DNA of 11,508 bases from Actinomycetes bacterium. GTDB lineage: Bacteria; Actinomycetota; Actinomycetes; Actinomycetales; Cellulomonadaceae. Shown here one piece after another: positions 7,546 to 11,508 of the stretch. Position 1 is the first letter of the stretch; each line of letters starts with the position of its first letter. The notes under the pieces are model-generated. The model was not told the DNA's origin and ran no database searches. It saw nothing but the letters and a program-made list of their open reading frames with translations. The translations under genes were made by a program, and so were the position numbers. The stretch is taken from NCBI GenBank assembly GCA_021793115.1, contig JAJYTJ010000120.1, forward strand, positions 1-11,508. The letters run 5' to 3'.

Positions 7546-7551
7546 CCATCC

Positions 7552-8325
7552 GTGATCCAGGCCATCGACCGCGCCGCGCGCGTGCTCAACGCCCTCCAGG
7601 GCGCCCGGCACCTCGGCATCTCCGAGCTCGCCACCGCCCTCGACCTGTCGCCGTCGACCGTGCACGGGATCGTCAAGTCGCTCCAGCAGCACGGCCTGGT
7701 GGCCAAGGAGCCCAACGGCACCCGCTACATGCTGGGTCCCGCGCTGCTCAAGCTCTCCAACGTCTACCTGGACACGCTCGACGTGCGCGCGCGCGGCATG
7801 CGGTGGACCGCTGAGCTCGCGCGCCGCACCGGCCTGTCCACCCGGCTGGGCGCCCCGCTGTTCCACGAGGTGCTCGTCATCCACCACAACCGCCGGCCGG
7901 ACGGCAGCCAGCAGATGCTCGAGACCGGCCTGACCATCCCGGTCCACGCGTCCGCCATGGGCAAGGTGCTGCTCGCCTACCACCCGCACCTGGCCGACGA
8001 GGTGCTCGCCGGGCCGCTGCCGAGCCTCACCGGCGACACGATCACGGACCCGGCCAAGCTCGAGATGCAGCTGGCACGGGTCGCCGAGCGCGGCCTGGCG
8101 ACGGAGGAGGACGAGGCGGTGCTCGGCGAGTCCTCGCTCGCGGCGCCCATCGCCGACCGCAGCGGGGCGGTGGTGGCGGCGATCGCGGTGGTGCTGCCCA
8201 CCAGCGAGTGGCCACCCGAGGCCGGGGTGCTCAACGACCTGCGGGAGGCCGCGCGCAACGTCTCGCGCGAGCTGGGGGCCCCGGCCTGGCCGCCCCGCAC
8301 CCCGGTCCGCGAACCCCCCGACTAG
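7552..8325 (+). CDS. IclR-family transcriptional regulator, probable controller of the dha operon
   Basis: The 257-residue product has the normal IclR size and two-domain layout. Residues 1-65 form a winged helix-turn-helix, with the recognition segment around DLSPSTVHGIVKSLQQHG (31-48) and a wing at KEPNGTRYMLG. Residues about 78-242 form the effector-binding domain, including the conserved HASAMGKVLLAY (132-143) and the GLATEEDEAVLGESSLAAPI block (181-200). The last dozen residues are proline-rich and dispensable-looking. IclR proteins bind DNA as dimers or tetramers and respond to small metabolites. Divergent placement to dhaK, with a perfect palindrome between, suggests it represses the DHA kinase genes until a ligand such as DHA or a related triose appears; the ligand is my guess. 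Well-studied dha loci use DhaR or the TetR-like DhaS instead. Confidence 0.93.
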   Translation: MIQAIDRAARVLNALQGARHLGISELATALDLSPSTVHGIVKSLQQHGLVAKEPNGTRYMLGPALLKLSNVYLDTLDVRARGMRWTAELARRTGLSTRLGAPLFHEVLVIHHNRRPDGSQQMLETGLTIPVHASAMGKVLLAYHPHLADEVLAGPLPSLTGDTITDPAKLEMQLARVAERGLATEEDEAVLGESSLAAPIADRSGAVVAAIAVVLPTSEWPPEAGVLNDLREAARNVSRELGAPAWPPRTPVREPPD

Positions 8326-8370
8326 CCCCAGCCGTCCCCACCTGGCCCCCACCTAGCCCGCACCCGGCCC

Positions 8371-8420
8371 CCAGCGTCCGAGTCTTCGCGGGCCATAGGC
8401 CGCGAAGACTCGGACGCTGG
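8371..8420. terminator. Perfect 21-bp inverted repeat, candidate bidirectional terminator or dispersed palindromic element
   Basis: The arms 8371-8391 and 8400-8420 are exact reverse complements, separated by the 8-nt loop GCCATAGG. The left arm begins CCAGCGTCCGAGTC. The repeat lies between the convergent iclR-family and SGNH genes, 45 bp after the former's stop. It has no T-tract, so it is not a classical intrinsic terminator, but such a long GC stem would form in either transcript. It could also be one copy of a genome-wide intergenic palindrome; one copy in the window cannot tell. The repeat itself is certain, its role is not. Confidence 0.6.
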
Positions 8421-8450
8421 AGGAGGGGCTGGGCCGCCAGGGTCCAGGGG

Positions 8451-8545
8451 CAGGAGCCCACGGCAGGAGTCGGTAGCGGGGCGGGAGCCCACGGCAGGAG
8501 TCGGCAGCGGGGCAGGGGTCGGTAGCGGGGCAGGAGTCGGCGGGG
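8451..8545. repeat. G-rich tandem repeat, 31-bp unit decaying to 18 and 15 bp
   Basis: Two 31-bp units (8451-8481 and 8482-8512) differ at two positions. They are followed by a shortened 18-bp unit (8513-8530) and a 15-bp remnant (8531-8545). The shared core is CAGGAGTCGGTAGCGGGG with single-base changes. The array occupies the 3' flank of the SGNH gene. No unique spacers are present, so it is not CRISPR. The pattern fits replication slippage and may vary in copy number between strains. Confidence 0.85.
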
Positions 8546-8568
8546 AGGAAGGAAGGGACAGGGGAGGG
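8542..8568 (+). other. Possible G-quadruplex sequence
   Basis: Four G-tracts of three or four bases (8542-8545, 8555-8557, 8561-8564, 8566-8568) are separated by 9, 3 and 1 nt on the plus strand. The segment lies 9 nt beyond the SGNH stop codon. For that gene this is the template strand, so a folded structure could stall RNA polymerase and aid 3'-end formation. This is a motif match only. Confidence 0.35.
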
Positions 8569-8576
8569 ACGGCTGG

Positions 8577-9377
8577 TCAGGCGGGTTCGACCGGGGTGGG
8601 GACCGGGCGCTTCGGGGCGTGGCCGTCGCCGGACGAGCGGCGACGGATCCGCCGGCCGGCCCACGGCGCCGCATGCACGCGGAGCCACCGGGCGTTCGCG
8701 CGGGCGCGGTCGACGAACGGCGCCGGCGGCAGCGGCGCCAGCGGGTCGTCCCAGTCCGGCACGTCCGGCTCGAGGCCGAGGGCGACGAGCGCGGCCTGCG
8801 CCACCCGGGCATGGCCGTCGCTCGTCAGGTGGATGCGGTCGTCGGCCCACATCCGCCAGTCGCGCAGCGAGCGCATGCCCCACAGGTCCACCACGTGGGC
8901 ACCGTTGCGGCGGGCGATGGACCAGATCATCGTGTTGTAGAGGGCGGCCTTGGGCCGCGTGAGGCGCACCACGGGCGCGCCGGCGGTGTCGAAGCCGGTC
9001 GCCAGCAGCACATCGGCCCCCGCCCGGCGCAGCCGGGCCACCGCCGCCTCGAGCTGGGCGGCCAGCCGGTCCGGGTCGCCGTCCGGGCGCAGCAGGTCGT
9101 TCCCGCCGCCGACGAGGCTCACGAGGTCCGGCCGCAGCGCGAGGGCGGCCGGCACCTGGTCGGTGACGATCGACGTCAGCTTGCGCCCGCGGACGGCGAG
9201 GTTGGCGTACTCGAGCGGCGTCGCCCCGGCGTCGATGCGACGTGCGGACAGCCTCTCGGCGAGGAGGTCGGCCCAGCCGCGCAGGGGGGCGTCGAGGCCG
9301 TCCGGGGCGTCCCACAGGCCTTCGGTGAACGAGTCGCCGGTCGCGACGTACCTGGTCCAGGGCAGAGCAGCGGTCAC
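8577..9377 (-). CDS. SGNH/GDSL-family hydrolase (probable esterase or lipase)
   Basis: The 266-residue product carries the four SGNH blocks in order. Block I has the nucleophile Ser16 in YVATGDSFTEG, block II a glycine at Gly64 in NLAVRGRKL, block III Asn93 in VGGGNDLL, and block V Asp180 and His183 in ADDRIHLTSDGH. The family hydrolyses esters on lipids, sugars or small molecules. There is no signal peptide, so it is probably cytosolic. The Arg-rich C-terminal tail (about 230-266) lies outside the catalytic core. The GTG at 9377 is the only sensible start, 29 bp after the ung stop. GGAG touches it directly, so the ribosome site is poorly spaced and translation may depend on readthrough from ung. 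Substrate unknown. Confidence 0.88.
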   Translation of the reverse strand: MTAALPWTRYVATGDSFTEGLWDAPDGLDAPLRGWADLLAERLSARRIDAGATPLEYANLAVRGRKLTSIVTDQVPAALALRPDLVSLVGGGNDLLRPDGDPDRLAAQLEAAVARLRRAGADVLLATGFDTAGAPVVRLTRPKAALYNTMIWSIARRNGAHVVDLWGMRSLRDWRMWADDRIHLTSDGHARVAQAALVALGLEPDVPDWDDPLAPLPPAPFVDRARANARWLRVHAAPWAGRRIRRRSSGDGHAPKRPVPTPVEPA

Positions 9378-9406
9378 CTCCGCATCATGCCTCGCCGCGT
9401 CGCCCG

Positions 9407-10090
9407 TCAGGGCAGGGACCAGTCCACCGGTTCGGCGCCCTGCTCGCGCAGCAGCCGGTTGACCGCCGAGAAGGGCCGGGAACCGAGGAACCCGGCACGG
9501 GCGGACAGCGGGCTGGGGTGGGCGCTGGCGACGATCGGGACCGCGCCGAGGGCCGGGGTCAGCGTCTGCGCGTCGCGCCCCCAGAGCACGGCGACGAGCG
9601 GACCGCCGCGCTCGACGAGCGCCGCGATGGCGCGGTCGGTCACGGGCTCCCAGACGGTGCCGCGGTGCGACGCCGGCTTGCCCGCGCCGACGGTGAGGAC
9701 CCTGTTGAGCAGCATGACGCCGCGATCGGCCCACGGGCTCAGGTCGCCGCTCGTCGGGGTCGGCACGCCGAGGTCCGCCGTCAGCTCCTTGAAGATGTTG
9801 ACGAGCGAGCCGGGCAAGGGCCGCACGTGCGGCTGGACGGAGAAGCTCAGCCCCATCGGGTGGCCCGGCGTCGGGTAGGGGTCCTGGCCGACGACGAGCA
9901 CGCGCACCGCCGCCATCGGCCGCCGGAACGCCGCGAAGATCGCGTCGCCCGCCGGCAGGTACGTGCGTCCCGCGGCGACCTCGGCGCGCAGGAAGTCTCC
10001 GGCTGCGCGGATCTGCGGCTCGACCGGTGCGAGCGCGGCCGCCCAGTCGGGTGCGACGAGCCGGTCGAGGGGTGCGGGGGCGGCGCTCAC
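9407..10090 (-). CDS. ung: Family 1 uracil-DNA glycosylase
   Basis: Ung removes uracil arising from cytosine deamination or dUTP misincorporation, starting base-excision repair. The 227-residue product has the water-activating motif [17 protein letters not shown] with catalytic Asp70, and the DNA-intercalation motif [11 protein letters not shown] with His191. Phe83 in the GLSFS motif is the expected uracil-stacking position. The E. coli motif reads GQDPYH; Pro in place of that His together with the PTPGH sequence looks like a normal actinobacterial variant. Length is typical. The GTG at 10090 gives the usual N-terminus ([16 protein letters not shown]); the frame is open further upstream, but those codons are non-conserved and cross the divergent promoter. 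No Shine-Dalgarno is seen, and TACCGT ends 6 nt upstream, so the mRNA may be leaderless. The SGNH gene follows. Confidence 0.96.
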   Translation of the reverse strand: MSAAPAPLDRLVAPDWAAALAPVEPQIRAAGDFLRAEVAAGRTYLPAGDAIFAAFRRPMAAVRVLVVGQDPYPTPGHPMGLSFSVQPHVRPLPGSLVNIFKELTADLGVPTPTSGDLSPWADRGVMLLNRVLTVGAGKPASHRGTVWEPVTDRAIAALVERGGPLVAVLWGRDAQTLTPALGAVPIVASAHPSPLSARAGFLGSRPFSAVNRLLREQGAEPVDWSLP

Positions 10091-10096
10091 GCGCGC

Positions 10097-10102
10097 ACGG
10101 TA
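10097..10102 (-). promoter_or_regulatory. Candidate -10 element of a leaderless ung transcript
   Basis: TACCGT on the minus strand fits the TANNNT pattern and lies 6 nt before the ung GTG (10090), the spacing seen for leaderless actinobacterial mRNAs. No convincing -35 element is present. Confidence 0.3.
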
Positions 10103-10180
10103 CCGCCGCCTCGTCGCGCCGCCGTCCCACGCCGCACCCGGTGCCCGCGGACGGCGGGTCGCCGGGCGGCCCGACGGTGA

Positions 10181-10210
10181 ATGACACGCCTGTGATTCCC
10201 GGCCTACCAT
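10181..10210 (+). promoter_or_regulatory. Probable sigma-70-type promoter of the DUF3263 gene
   Basis: ATGACA (10181-10186), one base from the -35 consensus, is followed after 18 nt by TACCAT (10205-10210), a TANNNT -10 element. The expected start near 10217 leaves a short leader holding the ribosome site. Confidence 0.6.
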
Positions 10211-10225
10211 GGGCCGCAACGAGCC

Positions 10226-10235
10226 GGAGGAGGAG
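10226..10235 (+). promoter_or_regulatory. Ribosome binding site deciding the DUF3263 start
   Basis: GGAGGAGGAG ends 4 nt before the GTG at 10240. The in-frame ATG at 10252 is too far away, so the GTG is preferred. Confidence 0.8.
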
Positions 10236-10239
10236 CGCG

Positions 10240-10530
10240 GTGGACGTCGCGATGCATGTGCTGGAGGCGGCCGACGAGGTCGGGCTCTCCGAGCGCGACC
10301 AGCAGGTCCTCGCCTTCGAGCGGCAGTGGTGGAAGTACGCCGGCGCCAAGGAGCAGGCGATCCGCGAGCTGTTCGACATGTCGGCGACGCGCTACTACCA
10401 GGTGCTCAACGCCCTCATCGACAGCCCGGCCGCGCTGGCGTTCGACCCCATGCTCGTCAAGCGCCTGCGCCGGATGCGCTCGTCCCGGCAGCGCGCGCGC
10501 ACCGCCCGCCGGCTCGGCGCGGACCTGTGA
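10240..10530 (+). CDS. DUF3263 family protein of unknown function
   Basis: The 96-residue protein matches the DUF3263 pattern closely. It has [20 protein letters not shown] (17-36), [18 protein letters not shown] (38-55), [15 protein letters not shown], then a basic C-terminal tail ([20 protein letters not shown]). The central part reads like a helix-turn-helix ([21 protein letters not shown]), and the Arg/Lys-rich tail would favour nucleic-acid binding. That is inference; no function is established for the family as far as I know. It has its own promoter and a strong ribosome site. The LytR_C gene follows after 54 bp and groEL comes next, a gene order I recall from other actinobacteria. Confidence 0.92.
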   Translation: MDVAMHVLEAADEVGLSERDQQVLAFERQWWKYAGAKEQAIRELFDMSATRYYQVLNALIDSPAALAFDPMLVKRLRRMRSSRQRARTARRLGADL

Positions 10531-10571
10531 CGTCCGCCGCGCCGCGCGGAAGAACGCCCGGGTTCACCCAG

Positions 10572-10577
10572 TAGCCT
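10572..10577 (+). promoter_or_regulatory. Candidate -10 element for a leaderless LytR_C-gene transcript
   Basis: TAGCCT (TANNNT) ends 7 nt before the GTG at 10585, and no Shine-Dalgarno precedes that GTG. This is the usual arrangement of leaderless actinobacterial genes. No good -35 is visible, so readthrough from the DUF3263 gene remains possible. Confidence 0.4.
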
Positions 10578-10584
10578 TGCCGCC

Positions 10585-11193
10585 GTGAGCAAGGCCGCCT
10601 ACAGCTACCCGCCGGACGAGTTCGACGCGTCACCCGGCCCCGACTCCCCGCGTGGGGTGCACCGGGCGCCGCGATCTGCGTGGAGCCGCTGGTGGCCGTT
10701 CGTCGCCGTGGTCGTCGTCGTGCCCCTCGTCGCCTGGGGTGCCGTGACGTACCTGGCCGGTTCGGGAAAGCTTCCCGACGTCCCCGGCGTGGCGAGCTCG
10801 GCCTCCGCCCCTGACGTCACACCGTCCAGCGAGGCGACGTCGGGCGCGCAGAGCCCGCAGGCCAGCACGCCGCCCGCGCAGAGCTCGAGCGCTCCGACCA
10901 CGGCGCCGGCCGTCAACCGCGCGGTGGCGGTGAGCGTGCTCAACGGCTCCAAGGTCACCGGGCTGGCCAAGAAGGTGGCCGACCAGCTGACCGCCGTCGG
11001 CTTCACCAAGGTGACGGCCGGCAACACGAGTGCCGCGACGCCCACCACGTCGACGGTGTTCTACGGCAGCGCCGCCCTCAAGAGCACGGCCGAGCTGGTC
11101 GCGTCGACCATCAAGGTGAGCGCGGTCGAGATGTCGGCGACCGAGGCGCCCAGCGGCATCACGGTGGTGCTGCGCAGCGACCCCTCGGCCTGA
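10585..11193 (+). CDS. Membrane-anchored LytR C-terminal-domain (LytR_C) protein
   Basis: The 202-residue product has a short polar N-terminus (1-36), one hydrophobic segment at about 37-58 (WPFVAVVVVVPLVAWGAV), a Ser/Thr/Ala/Pro-rich linker (about 68-110), and a LytR_C domain (about 112-198). The domain opens with VAVSVLNGSKVTGLAKKVAD and contains the FYGSAALKSTAELVA motif. Basic residues before the membrane segment predict a cytoplasmic N-terminus and an extracytoplasmic domain facing the cell wall. The catalytic LytR-CpsA-Psr domain is absent, so it is not itself a wall-polymer ligase; a binding or accessory role is the usual guess. The GTG at 10585 appears leaderless. The 3' neighbour is groEL, separated by a CIRCE-containing gap. 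Confidence 0.88.
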   Translation: MSKAAYSYPPDEFDASPGPDSPRGVHRAPRSAWSRWWPFVAVVVVVPLVAWGAVTYLAGSGKLPDVPGVASSASAPDVTPSSEATSGAQSPQASTPPAQSSSAPTTAPAVNRAVAVSVLNGSKVTGLAKKVADQLTAVGFTKVTAGNTSAATPTTSTVFYGSAALKSTAELVASTIKVSAVEMSATEAPSGITVVLRSDPSA

Positions 11194-11223
11194 TCGCCCT
11201 GGGCTGACGCGGGGCCACCGCGG

Positions 11224-11250
11224 CTTGCACTCGATGGGTGTGAGTGCTAA
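11224..11250. promoter_or_regulatory. CIRCE operator 1 (HrcA binding site)
   Basis: CTTGCACTC (11224-11232), 9 nt, then GAGTGCTAA (11242-11250). Against the consensus TTAGCACTC-N9-GAGTGCTAA, the left arm matches 7 of 9 and the right arm is perfect. HrcA bound here would repress groEL until heat or misfolded protein inactivates it. The hrcA gene is not in the window. Confidence 0.92.
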
Positions 11251-11253
11251 CCA
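11225..11253 (+). promoter_or_regulatory. Candidate groEL promoter overlapping CIRCE 1
   Basis: TTGCAC (11225-11230), a 17-nt spacer, and TAACCA (11248-11253) make a plausible promoter whose two elements lie in the two CIRCE arms. Transcription would start near 11260, inside the second CIRCE, leaving an untranslated leader of roughly 145 nt. Confidence 0.45.
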
Positions 11254-11258
11254 TTGGA

Positions 11259-11285
11259 TTAGCACTCTCCCCTGGGGAGTGACAG
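11259..11285. promoter_or_regulatory. CIRCE operator 2 (HrcA binding site, right arm degenerate)
   Basis: TTAGCACTC (11259-11267), 9 nt, then GAGTGACAG (11277-11285). The left arm is perfect and the right arm matches 6 of 9. It begins 8 bp after CIRCE 1, so two HrcA dimers could bind side by side over the promoter and start site. Confidence 0.75.
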
Positions 11286-11328
11286 AAACACCGGCCGTCG
11301 GGTGAGGGTCGTCGGGCGCGGGACGTGA

Positions 11329-11508
<180 letters not shown>

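Larger units (their letters stand above)
7374..7551. promoter_or_regulatory. Divergent control region between the dha operon and the iclR-family gene
   Basis: No gene is evident here. The stretch is noticeably less GC-rich around 7440-7490 than its surroundings. It carries the ribosome site of the leader ORF (7385-7379), a perfect palindrome (7442-7458) and a minus-strand promoter (7486-7457). On the plus strand, TTCGAC at 7443-7448 followed 18 nt later by TCCGAT (7467-7472) is a weak candidate promoter for the iclR-family gene; its -35 would sit in the palindrome, allowing autoregulation. A lone GTCGAA at 7391-7396 matches a half of the palindrome and could be a secondary contact site. Confidence 0.6.

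Noticed and set aside
7414..7551. Upstream extension of the iclR-family gene to a GTG at 7414
   Set aside because: The extra 46 residues have no IclR similarity and run through the palindrome and promoter. The GTG at 7552 has a strong ribosome site.
8451..8545. Tandem repeat considered as a CRISPR array
   Set aside because: Units abut directly with no unique spacers, and no cas genes are present.
8577..10379. A 600-codon minus-strand frame joining the SGNH gene to sequence upstream
   Set aside because: The upstream two-thirds lies out of frame over ung, which has clear catalytic motifs. Only the part from 9377 resembles a protein family.
11208..11222. CGCGG/CCGCG mini-hairpin after the LytR_C gene
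   Set aside because: A 5-bp stem without a T-tract is within chance expectation.

Overview
The window is very GC-rich, uses many GTG starts, and carries actinobacterial markers: a DUF3263 gene, a LytR C-terminal-domain gene, and a groEL preceded by CIRCE elements. It is ordinary chromosomal DNA of a high-GC Gram-positive. A Micrococcales member such as a Cellulomonas relative is my inference; no rRNA or other species marker is present. I see no tRNA, rRNA, insertion sequence, phage gene or CRISPR array.

Layout from left to right. (1) Bases 1-971 (+) hold most of a zinc-dependent alcohol dehydrogenase whose N-terminus lies outside the window. (2) Bases 7373-1029 (-) hold a dihydroxyacetone (DHA) kinase operon. 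It contains a possible 53-codon leader ORF, dhaK, dhaL, a long dhaM, and an S9-family serine peptidase. The genes overlap or lie within 28 bp of each other. DhaK binds DHA on a histidine, DhaL carries ADP as a cofactor, and DhaM re-phosphorylates it from the PTS. Here DhaM appears to contain a complete Enzyme I, so one polypeptide could carry phosphate from PEP to DhaL. (3) Bases 7374-7551 are a divergent control region with a perfect 17-bp palindrome overlapping a good sigma-70-type promoter aimed at the dha operon. On the other side, iclR-family gene 7552-8325 (+) is the probable regulator. (4) Bases 8326-8576 are a convergent, gene-free stretch with a perfect 21-bp inverted repeat, a G-rich tandem repeat and a possible G-quadruplex. 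(5) Bases 10090-8577 (-) hold ung (uracil-DNA glycosylase) followed by an SGNH/GDSL hydrolase. (6) Bases 10240-11508 (+) hold the DUF3263 gene, the membrane-anchored LytR_C gene, two tandem CIRCE operators, and the first 35 codons of groEL.

The part most worth following up is the dha locus. It combines a self-contained PTS phosphoryl donor, an IclR-type regulator in place of the better-known DhaR or DhaS, an unexplained leader ORF and an unexpected peptidase in the same transcription unit. The remaining genes are conventional housekeeping functions.
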